Shown: piece by piece, positions 20,697 through 32,166 of the stretch
Layout: every line of letters begins with the position of its first letter
Position numbering within the stretch: the first letter of the stretch is position 1
The notes under the pieces: generated by a model
What the model was told of the DNA's origin: nothing
Seen by the model: only the letters and a program-made list of their open reading frames with translations
Database searches by the model: none
Made by a program: the position numbers and the translations under genes
Assembly (NCBI GenBank): GCA_021845665.1
Contig: JAJZVO010000016.1
Coordinates: forward strand, 1 to 64,000
Direction: 5' to 3'
Source: Bacteroidota bacterium
GTDB lineage: Bacteria; Bacteroidota; Ignavibacteria; Kryptoniales; JAKASW01
DNA: 64,000 nucleotides

Positions 20697-21926
20697 TTGA
20701 AAAGTATATTTATGTCCGAGAAAAATGAAATCAGCCAGTATATCGTCACAACTGCCCTGATGGGATTCGGGCATCTCAGGGCCGCGCACAACATCGCGAG
20801 CTTCGGTCATGCGACCGTTGCCAGGGTTGACCGCGAACCGTATGTCGGCTTAGTCGACAAGATTGTTTGGGACGGTGCTCAAAATACTCACACTCACGCC
20901 TCGAGGGAAGTGGACGGGAAGAACAAGCTGCTGTATAATTGGTTCGAAGGGATGATGAAAATTCCCGAAGGCGACTCTTCTCCGTCGATGGCGGCTTCCA
21001 GGTTTGTACGTGCAATCGGGAAACTCGGAGTGGGGAGAAAGTTCTTTACTTCCCTCGACAGCCGATACCCCACACTTGTCCATACATTTTATCTCCCCGC
21101 GATGCTTTCAGTTTACCGGAAATATCCGGGTAGGGATTTCCTCCTTCTTTGCGACACTGACTTTCACAGGGTATGGGTGCCAGTCGATCCGAAAGCGGGT
21201 AATCTCAAGTACATGGTGCCCATCTCGAAGTCAGCCGACAGGCTGATCTCTTACGGGGTTCGGCCGGATGAGATATACACAACGGGGTTTCCTCTTCCCG
21301 CGGCCTACACCGGTACGAAGGATCTGAGCACTCTTATCACTGCCTTCAACGCAAGAAGAAACCGTCTGCGGCGTGATTCGAACGTCCCGTTTACGCTCAT
21401 GTTCCCATTCAGTGGGGCCGGCGCGTACTTTAACCTGCTTGCCGAGTTGGTTAAGTCGATGACCGGGTCTTTCATAGAGGGGAGCCTGAGGCTGATCGTG
21501 TTTTGCGGCGACAACGAGCGTGCGTTCACCGGCACAAAGAATCTGTTCATCAGCTGCAATCTCGAGGATTCGGAGTACACGGAAATCATTTTCGACAAAG
21601 ACATCTTCAGTTCCTTCGATCGATTCAACGAAGCGCTCAAGTCTACCGATCTTATCATCACGAAGCCGAGCGAGTTGGTCTTCTACGCCGCGCTCGGCAT
21701 ACCTATGGCCTTTCTCCCCCCTATCGGTTCCCATGAGGCAAGAAACCGCGAGTACCTCATCGAGAACGGGTGCGCAGTCGATCTTCCCGATATCTCTGAG
21801 TTCTCTCGGTGGCTCGATGAAAACCGGAAGAATGAAAAACTCCTTTCGCTGGCGGAGGAAGGTTACCGTAGCCTTCCGAGAATGGGAGCGTCCCAAATAC
21901 ATGAACTCGTCACAGGGAGCAAGTAG
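20697..21926 (+). CDS. GT-B type glycosyltransferase-like protein (MurG/MGDG-synthase-like)
   Basis: N-terminal LMGFGHLRAAHNI (GxGHxxAA-like) and C-terminal DLIITKPSELVFYAALGIPMAFLPPIGSHEARNREYL. Confidence 0.5.
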   Translation: MKSIFMSEKNEISQYIVTTALMGFGHLRAAHNIASFGHATVARVDREPYVGLVDKIVWDGAQNTHTHASREVDGKNKLLYNWFEGMMKIPEGDSSPSMAASRFVRAIGKLGVGRKFFTSLDSRYPTLVHTFYLPAMLSVYRKYPGRDFLLLCDTDFHRVWVPVDPKAGNLKYMVPISKSADRLISYGVRPDEIYTTGFPLPAAYTGTKDLSTLITAFNARRNRLRRDSNVPFTLMFPFSGAGAYFNLLAELVKSMTGSFIEGSLRLIVFCGDNERAFTGTKNLFISCNLEDSEYTEIIFDKDIFSSFDRFNEALKSTDLIITKPSELVFYAALGIPMAFLPPIGSHEARNREYLIENGCAVDLPDISEFSRWLDENRKNEKLLSLAEEGYRSLPRMGASQIHELVTGSK

Positions 21927-22018
21927 ACGGGGTTACGAAGGCCGACTTGAAATGCGGAAAGCCCGGAGGAAAGGAAACTTAAATATGCGCCCATCGATTG
22001 ACGGCGCAGATTCCTGGA

Positions 22019-23194
22019 CTAATCGTTTGTTGGAAGGAGAAGTGTCTTGTGGGTTATCCTGACCGGGTTTCCCCGCCACTTCGTTTTCCTGTTTATTAAC
22101 GGTATGGGCCAGGTGAAAGCGATGACAAGGTCCTTTAGCGGAGCGGCGAGACATTGACCGATTCCGAGTCCTGTCGAAAGGGCCGCGTTCATAAGCGCGT
22201 CGCCGGAGATTTTTGCCCCCCAACAAAAAGCCGTCAAGAGAGATGCCTCGTAAGAGAATCCCGAGATCGCAGCGAATACCAGCGACCATAATGGGAAGTT
22301 AACCAGTAGTTCGCCAATGTAGGCTGGCTTGTTTAAGTTCCACCTCAACTGTGCCCACCGCGTGTGCCGGTTGAGAAACCGGTTGAAGTCCCACGAGTGG
22401 TTTGTTGTAATGACAGTCTGAGGCGAGACAACAATCCGGTATCCGCTATTCTTATACATCATTCCCATCAGGTAGTCTTCGGCAAGGTAGTTCCTCAGTT
22501 CCCAAATTCCTCCCAAACTGTCAAACTGCGATTTCCGAAAGAAAATAGATTTGCCCACGACAATTTCTATCTCGGCAATATCGAGAAGACTGACGTTGCC
22601 TATCACGAAAGAATTCAGGTGCAGATTCTCAAAAACAGACCCGAGACTTTGTCCGCCGATCCCTCTTATCAGATTCGTTACAAGCCCGACTCTCCCGTCC
22701 CGGAAATACTTCACATTCTCCTTCAAATAATCCGCGTCGACAAGAACGTTGCTGTCGCTTATAACCATGAAATCGTTCTCGGCCACGGGAAACATACCAT
22801 AGAGGTTGCTTACCTTGGGGTTATATCCAAGTACTCGATCACTTACCACACATTTTATTTTCTTGTCAGGGAAGTCTCGCTGTATTTTCTTTACGAGTTC
22901 TATGGCGGAGTCTGTTCGAGATTGGACGCCGATGATGATCTCATAGTCAGGATAATTCTGATTCACGAACGACAGAAGGTTTTGATAAAGGTTCCCTTCG
23001 ACTCCGTTTACCGGCTTCAAAATAGAAATCGGCGGAAGAAAACTATCATCCTCGACGCTATTGTTCCTCCTGGTAAGAAAAAGCTTAAAGGTCGCCGCCA
23101 CAAGGGTCGCCAAATAATAGGCTAATCCCAATCCCACGACAGCTGCCACTACTTCCCTCATTCTGCTCCTTTCTTCTTCACTCTTAATTAACAA
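22019..23194 (-). CDS. Family 2/21 glycosyltransferase (ceramide-glucosyltransferase-like/HpnI-like)
   Basis: PPISILKPVNGVEGNLYQNLLSFVNQNYPDYEIIIGV; VISDSNVLVDADYL; LAEDYLMG; RHTRWAQLRW. Confidence 0.8.
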   Translation of the reverse strand: MLIKSEEERSRMREVVAAVVGLGLAYYLATLVAATFKLFLTRRNNSVEDDSFLPPISILKPVNGVEGNLYQNLLSFVNQNYPDYEIIIGVQSRTDSAIELVKKIQRDFPDKKIKCVVSDRVLGYNPKVSNLYGMFPVAENDFMVISDSNVLVDADYLKENVKYFRDGRVGLVTNLIRGIGGQSLGSVFENLHLNSFVIGNVSLLDIAEIEIVVGKSIFFRKSQFDSLGGIWELRNYLAEDYLMGMMYKNSGYRIVVSPQTVITTNHSWDFNRFLNRHTRWAQLRWNLNKPAYIGELLVNFPLWSLVFAAISGFSYEASLLTAFCWGAKISGDALMNAALSTGLGIGQCLAAPLKDLVIAFTWPIPLINRKTKWRGNPVRITHKTLLLPTND

Positions 23195-23607
23195 AACTAT
23201 TGTGAAATAGTTGTGAAGTCTGTGTGATTTCTTTCTTCGATTTGATTGACAAAATCATTAGCAGTCGCACAGGAATCTACTTCGTGGGGAAACAGGGCTT
23301 ATTACTGTGAGAACGGACCAAAACGGCAGGTAGAGGTGACGGGGTTCACAACGGAAAATAGCTCGAGTCCCGTCTCGTTGCCGATTAAATGGAGGTAATG
23401 GCCACCTTAAGGCCGTGAGCCAGAACGGCATGGCGTGTTTGACCTTCCGCGCGTGTCGCGCGATATTTGCACATCTCTAAAGTTTTTTTATATTTTTAGA
23501 TCGTGGCAGGAGGGCGCGAGACACCGAATAATGGGGTCGCGGCCCGTTGAAGTTAGAAAACCCTGCATGGCCTGTGTCTGTTCAACCGGCAAGTGGTGTG
23601 ATTCCAT

Positions 23608-26007
23608 TTGACCGTATATCGGAGATGGAAAGCGTACTCTGATGTAATTGCCGGTGAATGGGGCGGCCACGAGGAGGAGAGCATGAGGGAACAAAAAAAT
23701 GCTGCTGCCGGAGCGGGAGCTTTGAATCTCAAAGCGTGGTTCGGCTCAATCGCTCAGGGATTTCCGCCGGATGAGCTCCATCTTTTCACAAAAGAGATGA
23801 AGTACTTGCTCGGCTCTAAACCAAAACGAAGTCGGCCCGAAAAGGATAATCGTTTTCCGACCGGCAAGTCAATCTTTGATGTCGTTGACGAGGAAATCGC
23901 CGGGCTGATTACGAAAAATATTGACAGAGTTTTGAACGGGGATACGGTTTCGTTCGAGGTTGAGTACAAAGGTAAACGATATCTTTCCCACGCCGTGTCG
24001 CTGTACAACCCTAACGATGCTGAGACATATATACTCGTCCATGCGACCGATGTGACTGAGCTCAAGGATCTAGAGTATAGGTCGGCCGGTCGCGGAGATG
24101 CGAACCAACCGAAGTCTGCCGCCGACCTGAAAGATCCGGCGCAGAACTGGCGGGCTCTTTTTGAGGTCATCCCATTTCCTGCTTTCCTGGTTGATGGAAG
24201 TGGTAAGATCATATCCGCCAATAGAAAATTCCGCAGTTTGCTGGGGTATGCTGAAGGGGAAATCCGTTCACTGGGACTTCAGCAAATTGCCGCAGGGTTC
24301 GATCTGGATGACTGGAAAAGGAAACTGGGCTCGAGAGGTACATCTGGCTCTATCGTCATGAAAGTCGATTTGAGACACGTGAGTGGTATACTCGTCAGCG
24401 GGGAAATGGAATTTGCGGCGACTGGGTCAGGGATTCATGACGCGATATGCGCGTCGGTCCGTGCCGTGGAACATGAGTATCGGGCTAACGGCGATTTGGG
24501 CAGCAGCGATGAAATGTTCCGCCTCATTTCGGAAAACGTCCCGGATCTAATAACGGTAATCGATTTTGCGAGAATGCATGTCTATCTCAATCCTTCGTAC
24601 AAGAACATTATCGGCAGTCGGGACATGCTGCTTGGCGGTGAGGCGCTCGGCCTGGTTCACCCCGATGACAGAGAAAAAGTGAAGGTCGTTTTAAGAGAGG
24701 GATTGTCCAGTGGCATGGAGCAGCGAATAGAATTCAGGCTGTTGACCTCTGACGGAGGCATTCGCTTTGTGGAAGCACGTGGAAAGGCATCACGCGATGC
24801 GGCGGGTAATATGTCCAAAGGTATAATCGTCGGCCGGGATGTTACTGAGCGGAGAAAGCTCGAAGACCAGTACTTTCGTAACCAGAGAATTGAAAGCCTC
24901 GGTACCCTGGCAGGCGGAATCTCTCACGATCTCAACAACGTCCTCACTCCCGTCATCCTCGGCGTGGAAGCGCTGAAAAGGGTACAAATGGAAGAACGGG
25001 GACGGGCCATACTTGACAGTATCGGATCGAGTCTCGGGAGGGGCCGCGATATAGTGAAGCAAGTCCTGACATTCGCCCGTGGTGTGGAAGGTGGGATGAT
25101 GCTGATTCAAGCACGGCACATTATTAAAGAAGCAGTGTCGTTAATCAAAGAAACTTTCCCGAAGTCTATCGCGATTGTCGAAAATGTTCCAAAGTCACTG
25201 TGGCTTGTCAACGGCGACGCTACACGGATAGATCAGCTCATGATGAACCTCGTTGTGAATGCAAGGGATGCCATGCCGGAAGGTGGCATACTTTACGTCT
25301 CCGCTGAAGATACTATGATAGACGAACAGTATGCTGCAATGCAGCCTGCCGCGAAACCAGGTCCATATGTTCGGATAACTGTCCAGGATACCGGCGCCGG
25401 CATGTCGAATGAGGTCAGGGAGCATATCTTCGAGCCATTCTTCACGACGAAGGAAAGCGGAAAGGGAACCGGGCTGGGGCTTTCGATAGTACACACCATA
25501 GTGAAAAATCATGGCGGATTTGTGACGGTAGAAAGTGAACCGGGAAAAGGGACGACGTTCAACGTGTTTTTCCCTGCGGTGGAGTCACAGGACCTTGGCA
25601 GGCCCGAGGAGACAGACTCGAAGTCGCTTGCAGGACACGGCGAACTCGTGCTTGTTGTCGATGATGAAGTCTCGGTCTGTCAGATTACAAAACAGACTCT
25701 CGAAGCCTTCGGCTACCGGGCCATTACCGCTTCTGACGGCACCGAAGCAGTCGCGCTCTTCGCTGAAAAGAAGAATCAGATCTCGCTCGTGCTGATGGAT
25801 ATTGCCATGCCAATTATGGACGGACCGCGCACGATGAGGGCGATTCGAAAACTCAATCCTGGCGTCAAAATAATTGCATCCAGCGGAATCGTTCCCGAAG
25901 GCCAGCTAAAAATTGATGATATGGCTGCACCTAACGAGTATCTTTCCAAACCCTACACTTCGGACAGGCTCCTTCGGACAATTCGCTCAGTTCTTGAAGC
26001 AGCTTGA
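23608..26007 (+). CDS. PAS-domain hybrid sensor histidine kinase with C-terminal receiver (ATG at 23683 is an alternative start)
   Basis: H-box AGGISHDLNNVLTPVILGVEAL; N/G boxes NLVVNARDAMP, DTGAGM, GTGLGLSIV; receiver VLVVDDEVSVCQ...LMDIAMPIMDG. Confidence 0.9.
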   Translation: MTVYRRWKAYSDVIAGEWGGHEEESMREQKNAAAGAGALNLKAWFGSIAQGFPPDELHLFTKEMKYLLGSKPKRSRPEKDNRFPTGKSIFDVVDEEIAGLITKNIDRVLNGDTVSFEVEYKGKRYLSHAVSLYNPNDAETYILVHATDVTELKDLEYRSAGRGDANQPKSAADLKDPAQNWRALFEVIPFPAFLVDGSGKIISANRKFRSLLGYAEGEIRSLGLQQIAAGFDLDDWKRKLGSRGTSGSIVMKVDLRHVSGILVSGEMEFAATGSGIHDAICASVRAVEHEYRANGDLGSSDEMFRLISENVPDLITVIDFARMHVYLNPSYKNIIGSRDMLLGGEALGLVHPDDREKVKVVLREGLSSGMEQRIEFRLLTSDGGIRFVEARGKASRDAAGNMSKGIIVGRDVTERRKLEDQYFRNQRIESLGTLAGGISHDLNNVLTPVILGVEALKRVQMEERGRAILDSIGSSLGRGRDIVKQVLTFARGVEGGMMLIQARHIIKEAVSLIKETFPKSIAIVENVPKSLWLVNGDATRIDQLMMNLVVNARDAMPEGGILYVSAEDTMIDEQYAAMQPAAKPGPYVRITVQDTGAGMSNEVREHIFEPFFTTKESGKGTGLGLSIVHTIVKNHGGFVTVESEPGKGTTFNVFFPAVESQDLGRPEETDSKSLAGHGELVLVVDDEVSVCQITKQTLEAFGYRAITASDGTEAVALFAEKKNQISLVLMDIAMPIMDGPRTMRAIRKLNPGVKIIASSGIVPEGQLKIDDMAAPNEYLSKPYTSDRLLRTIRSVLEAA

Positions 26008-26176
26008 GTATTTGCACGTATTCCTGAGTTCTACCGACCTTACACCAATGCCAACTAATGTTCCAGCTGCGGCTAAGCCTGTTAAGCTTTTGTTACTTTA
26101 TGTTACGATTTAGTGACGCTAAAGGTTGGCGGCTATCTGGCAAAGCGATTCGGAGCGCATTTTGATGTTTGCGCTC

Positions 26177-26193
26177 TTGGCATGGCCATTGCA
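26177..26193 (+). promoter_or_regulatory. Sigma-54 (-24/-12) promoter
   Basis: TTGGCATGGCCATTGCA: GG-N10-GC spacing in a full TTGGCAY-N5-TTGCW context, about 98 nt upstream of the ATG at 26291. Confidence 0.65.
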
Positions 26194-26290
26194 CCTTTAA
26201 GCCGTGGCCATGTAGGTATCAGATACGCACACTGATTTTGAAACCCCCTTCAGGCTCCGAATGGTTTTTTAAACACATGAAAGGGTAACA

Positions 26291-26794
26291 ATGAGAAAAA
26301 TAATGCTGGCGGCTTCGATGCTCCTCGGAATTGCGGGTATTGCGTCTGCACAAAGTTTAGCCAACCAGGGCGTTACAATAAACGGTACCGTGATACAGGC
26401 AATCACACTCACGGTCAGTAGTAGTACTTTGAATCTTGGTAACATGGTAGCGGGAACAATCCCGACGCCGATTTCGGCGGCTTCCAGCCCGATAATGTTC
26501 ACTCTGACCGGAAATGGATCTTCTGTCGTCAGTGTCATCTTTTCGTCAGTTACGCTTTCAGGTCCGAGCAGCTCGACGATCACTTTCACCCCGACGGTCG
26601 TTGCAGACTCACTCTCTACGAATCAAGGGAGCGCTCCCAGTATGTCCAGCGGTAGTACTGTCACTCTTTCAGGCAGCAATTACAGCTCTGCCAATTACTA
26701 CTTCTGGCTCGGCGGTAGTGTAGGAACCCTCCCGAACACCCAGACCCCCGGTGCGTATTCAGGTACGTTTACACTTCAAGTGGCTTATAACTAA
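26291..26794 (+). CDS. Small exported DUF4402-like surface protein
   Basis: Signal peptide MRKIMLAASMLLGIAGIASAQ; Ser/Thr-rich beta-type sequence ending PGAYSGTFTLQVAYN. Confidence 0.5.
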   Translation: MRKIMLAASMLLGIAGIASAQSLANQGVTINGTVIQAITLTVSSSTLNLGNMVAGTIPTPISAASSPIMFTLTGNGSSVVSVIFSSVTLSGPSSSTITFTPTVVADSLSTNQGSAPSMSSGSTVTLSGSNYSSANYYFWLGGSVGTLPNTQTPGAYSGTFTLQVAYN

Positions 26795-26836
26795 GAGTTT
26801 CGTTTTCCCTCCTCCTGTACCAGATGGCGAAAGAGA

Positions 26837-26868
26837 CCCGGCACACAATGTGCCGGGCCCTCCTTTCT
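26837..26868 (+). terminator. Rho-independent-type terminator
   Basis: Perfect 9-bp stem CCCGGCACA-CAA-TGTGCCGGG followed by a pyrimidine tract. Confidence 0.7.
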
Positions 26869-27119
26869 ATTACCATCCCCTTCTATCTGCAATCGAATCG
26901 AGCATCTACTCTTCTATCCTGCCGACTTATTAACCCTTACGCAAGAGTCCCTCCTTGACATCACATTGATTAACGTATCCACGTTTCTTAATTTGCAAAC
27001 AGATGGCAGTCCAAAGAATGCATAGCAATTTGTCGTGTGCCAGTTCCGGTAGTGTTCTATTGTCGGCACACTTATTACCCGTGGTACAACGCAAACGGCG
27101 CGGCAGGTGACTAGTCCTC

Positions 27120-27953
27120 ATGGAAACCCAGACTAAAGACCTCAAGATCAACCCCAAATTGGTTAAGGAACTCCTCGTAAGATTCATCCGGGAGGAGACC
27201 CATAAAGTAGGCATGAGTAGGGTGGTAGTGGGATTGTCCGGCGGAGTGGATTCAGCTTTGTCCGCTGCACTTGCCGTTGAAGCGCTCGGAAAAGAAAACG
27301 TCCTTTGTGTTGTGCTTCCGCATAGAACTTCATCGCAGGACAGTCTCGACGACGCGAAACTGTTCGCAGAAAAGTTTGGAGTCAGAACAGAAATCGTGGA
27401 TATCACTCCAGCTGCAGACGCAATTGTAGCCCGTGAACCGAACATGGACAATCTCCGCAAGGGGAATATTTTTTCCAGGACCCGTATGGTCATCCTTTAC
27501 GATACTTCCGCGCGCGAAAGGGCGCTGGTCCTCGGGACGAGCAACAAGACGGAAATGCTTCTTGGTTACGGGACCATCTTCGGCGACATGGCTCATGCTA
27601 TCAACCCGATAGGCGACCTTTACAAGACGCAGGTCTGGCAGCTCGCGGAATTCGTCGGAGTCCCGGAAAGAATAGTGAAAAAGAAACCGAGCGCCGATCT
27701 CTGGGCCGGACAAACCGACGAGCAGGAACTCGGATACACTTACGAAGAAATTGACAAAGTCCTGTATTTGCTGGTAGACCAGAAAATGAAAATCGAAGAG
27801 ATTGTCTCGGGCGGGTTCAGTTCGAACATAGTGAAAGATATGCACGGACGAATCATACGAAGCCAGTTCAAACGAACACCGCCGATTATCGCCAAGGTCG
27901 GACACAGGACGATAAATGTCGATTTCAGATACTTGAGAGACTGGGGGGCATAG
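27120..27953 (+). CDS. nadE: Ammonia-dependent NAD+ synthetase
   Basis: VVVGLSGGVDSALSAALAVEAL; GTSNKTEMLLGYGTIFGDMAHAINPIGDLYKTQVWQLA; KKPSADLWAGQTDEQELG. Confidence 0.92.
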   Translation: METQTKDLKINPKLVKELLVRFIREETHKVGMSRVVVGLSGGVDSALSAALAVEALGKENVLCVVLPHRTSSQDSLDDAKLFAEKFGVRTEIVDITPAADAIVAREPNMDNLRKGNIFSRTRMVILYDTSARERALVLGTSNKTEMLLGYGTIFGDMAHAINPIGDLYKTQVWQLAEFVGVPERIVKKKPSADLWAGQTDEQELGYTYEEIDKVLYLLVDQKMKIEEIVSGGFSSNIVKDMHGRIIRSQFKRTPPIIAKVGHRTINVDFRYLRDWGA

Positions 27954-28660
27954 TGTCCGACGCAGCCCCTCGCGGGGACCGCAAACAGACTGGCCGATTA
28001 TTCGTTGTGGCCACCCCGGTGGGCAATCTTTCTGACATAACTTTCCGTGCGGTCGAAACCCTGAAAACCGTAGATTTTATCGCCGCGGAAGATACAAGGA
28101 CGAGTTCCATCCTTCTCAAACACTACTCGATATCTAAACCGATGGTGAGCTTTCATAGTCACAGTGCGACGACCAGGTCGAGGGAACTCGTCGACCGTTT
28201 GCTGCAGGGCGAGAGTGCCGCATTGATCACGGACGCGGGGACTCCTGGGATCTCTGATCCGGGATATACACTTGTGCGCGACGCGGTCGATGAGGGAGTG
28301 GACGTTATTCCAATCCCTGGTCCGACGGCGCTGGTTGCCGCGCTTTCCGCAAGCGGGTTGAGAATGGATCGATTTGTCTTTGAGGGATTCCTCCCGTTGA
28401 AGAAGGGAAGACAGAAGAAGCTTCAGCAGCTTTCATCGGAGAAGAGAACCGTCATCTTTTATGAGTCGCCCCATCGAATCGAGAAGACTCTTCGCGAATT
28501 GGCCGAGCATTTCGGCGAGCGGAAATGTGTCGTCGGTAGAGAGATTTCAAAAATTCATGAGAGCTTCTACAGAGGAACTTTCTCGGAGATTATTGATATG
28601 ATGGGTGAGGGAGAAAAGCGTGGAGAGTTCGTCGTGATCGTTGAGGGGTCTGAAGAGTGA
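27953..28660 (+). CDS. rsmI: 16S rRNA (cytidine-2'-O)-methyltransferase
   Basis: VVATPVGNLSDITFRAVETLKTVDFIAAEDTRTSSILLKHY; ALITDAGTPGISDPGY; VIFYESPHRIEKTL. Confidence 0.92.
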   Translation: MSDAAPRGDRKQTGRLFVVATPVGNLSDITFRAVETLKTVDFIAAEDTRTSSILLKHYSISKPMVSFHSHSATTRSRELVDRLLQGESAALITDAGTPGISDPGYTLVRDAVDEGVDVIPIPGPTALVAALSASGLRMDRFVFEGFLPLKKGRQKKLQQLSSEKRTVIFYESPHRIEKTLRELAEHFGERKCVVGREISKIHESFYRGTFSEIIDMMGEGEKRGEFVVIVEGSEE

Positions 28661-29299
28661 GAAGTCTCATCCCGCCTTCTGTTGAGAAGTGGTTCAAAGG
28701 ACTGCTTGAGCCTATAGCCCGTTGGCTCGGGAAAAGAAACGCCAACCCAAACTGGTTCACGACACTCGGATTTCTTCTCAGCATTGTCTGTGCTCGCGAA
28801 ATCGCTTTAGGTCACCTCGTTCTTGGCGGTGTGTTTGTCTTTGTGAGCGGACTGTTCGATGTAATCGACGGCGCCGTCGCCCGTAAAACAGGGCGCGTCA
28901 CAAGGTTCGGAGCCGTATACGACTCCACGATGGACAGGTACTCCGAAGTCACTGTTTTTTTCGGACTTGGATTCTATCTAATTGGAAATCATTTCTACTG
29001 GACGTCGGTAGCTGCAGTATTTGCTATTGGCGGCTCAATCATGGTCAGCTACATTCGCGCGCGGGCTGAAACGCTCGGGTTCAAAGCAAACGTCGGTCTT
29101 GCCAGGCGACAGGAACGAGTCATCATCCTCGGACTGGGGCTGGTGCTCAACACGCTGGATCCTTTGCTCGACCGGCTGCTTCAGGGAGTGTTCGGGCAGG
29201 CGATCGGAAGAGGGGCATCCGGTCCGCCTTTGGCACTTGCGGTGTCCATAGTTTTGCTGGCCGTACTCACTAATCTAACGGCAATTCAGAGGTTATATT

Positions 29300-30694
<1,395 letters not shown>

Positions 30695-30700
30695 GAACGG

Positions 30701-31300
30701 ATGAAGGAAGAGGAACGCCGCAGAAGGGCCGAAGAGGACGCGATACTTGTCGGGCGAGCGATTGCGGGCGATGAAAAAGCTTTCAAGGCGCTCGCCAGAA
30801 GGTACAGAAATCCTGTCGCCCAAATCGTTTATAAGCTGATTAGAGATCGAAGCCAGATCGAAGATCTTACACAGGAGGTCTTCATTAAGGCATTTCAGCA
30901 TCTCGGCGATTTCGACTATCAGCACCAGTTCGCTTCGTGGCTATTCAAGATCACAAATAATCATTGCATAGATTATATCCGCAAAAAGCGCCTTCGTGTC
31001 TACTCAATTGATGAGAAAATCCGAACTGAAGAAGGGGAAATGGAGCATGAAATCCCCGATTCCACTTATGAGCCAGACCTCCACCTGCTCAGAGAGCAGA
31101 AATCGCGGCTGATACGCTCTGCGATCGACTCTTTGCCGAAGAAATACCGTGAGGTGATTATCTTAAGGCATCAGGATGAACTCAGTTATGAGGAAATCGC
31201 TGAGGAGACCGGCTTGCCCGTGAACACCATTAAGGTGCAGCTTTTCCGCGCGCGTGAAATGATGTATAAGTACCTCAAGGACAAAATCAGGCATTATTGA
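30701..31300 (+). CDS. ECF-type RNA polymerase sigma factor
   Basis: Region 2 DRSQIEDLTQEVFIKAFQHL..FDYQHQFASWLFKITNNHCIDYIRKKR; region 4 LPKKYREVIILRHQDELSYEEIAEETGLPVNTIKVQLFRARE. Confidence 0.9.
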   Translation: MKEEERRRRAEEDAILVGRAIAGDEKAFKALARRYRNPVAQIVYKLIRDRSQIEDLTQEVFIKAFQHLGDFDYQHQFASWLFKITNNHCIDYIRKKRLRVYSIDEKIRTEEGEMEHEIPDSTYEPDLHLLREQKSRLIRSAIDSLPKKYREVIILRHQDELSYEEIAEETGLPVNTIKVQLFRAREMMYKYLKDKIRHY

Positions 31301-32166
31301 AACCAAAATCCTGTGATGCCGTATTCCAAAGCAGTATGAAAACCATTCTTGCGATTTTGCTTCTCTCCTCATCAGCGTTCGCGCAAAGGCACATTAGGAC
31401 GAGTGAAGACCTTGGAGGCGCGAAAAAGATTAGGGCCGAAATTAATCTGGGAGCGGTCAACCTCCATTTAGTCGCGGTCTCTGATCCTGCGAAGGCTTTT
31501 GAGCTCAACTACGCTTACCAGAACGACCAAAAAGTGCCGAAGCTCTTGTACGAAGTTAATGGTGCTGACGGCGTGTTCAACCTTTCGAACAAAAAAGATC
31601 ATAGTAACTTCCCATTTCTCGAATTTGACAAAGCTAAAGACTCAGTCGATTTAGGGCTGTCGACCGAAGTTCCCATATCGCTCCGCATGGCGTTCGGCGT
31701 CTGCGACGCAATGGTTGATCTCGGCGGGATGGAAATATCCGATGCGAATTTCTCGACCGGGGTCTGCAGTTTCGATCTCAATTTTTCCAAGCCAAACAAG
31801 ATTGAGTGCGATAATATCAGCGTTAAGACGGGGATCTCGAGCGTCACGGTCGAAAACCTTTCCAATGCCCGTGCTAAGTCCATAGAATTCAACGGCGGAC
31901 TGGGCTCCATCAAGATAAACTTCGGAGGAAAACTCGTCACCGATTGCGACGTGAGAGTGAAGACAGGGTTGGGATCTGTGGATATTGCGATTCCTTCAGA
32001 TATCAATACAACAATTACGACTCCCGAGAGCTTCCTGACTTCCGTAAATGTCGCAGGCTTCTACTCGCTGGGCGGTGGAGTGTATCGTTCAACCGAAAAG
32101 AAGGGACCACAGCTCAGGATTCACATCGAATCCGCGATGGGTGGCGTGAATATCAGGAGTTACTGA
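31297..32166 (+). CDS. Exported protein with toast-rack/DUF4097-like repeats (ATG at 31336 is the likelier start)
   Basis: Signal peptide MKTILAILLLSSSAFAQ; repetitive beta segments such as ISVKTGISSVTVENLSNARAKSIEFNGGLGSIKINFGG. Confidence 0.55.
   Translation: MKPKSCDAVFQSSMKTILAILLLSSSAFAQRHIRTSEDLGGAKKIRAEINLGAVNLHLVAVSDPAKAFELNYAYQNDQKVPKLLYEVNGADGVFNLSNKKDHSNFPFLEFDKAKDSVDLGLSTEVPISLRMAFGVCDAMVDLGGMEISDANFSTGVCSFDLNFSKPNKIECDNISVKTGISSVTVENLSNARAKSIEFNGGLGSIKINFGGKLVTDCDVRVKTGLGSVDIAIPSDINTTITTPESFLTSVNVAGFYSLGGGVYRSTEKKGPQLRIHIESAMGGVNIRSY

Noticed and set aside
22364-23125. 253-aa plus-strand ORF
   Set aside because: Antisense to the clear GT2/21 glycosyltransferase; no motifs.
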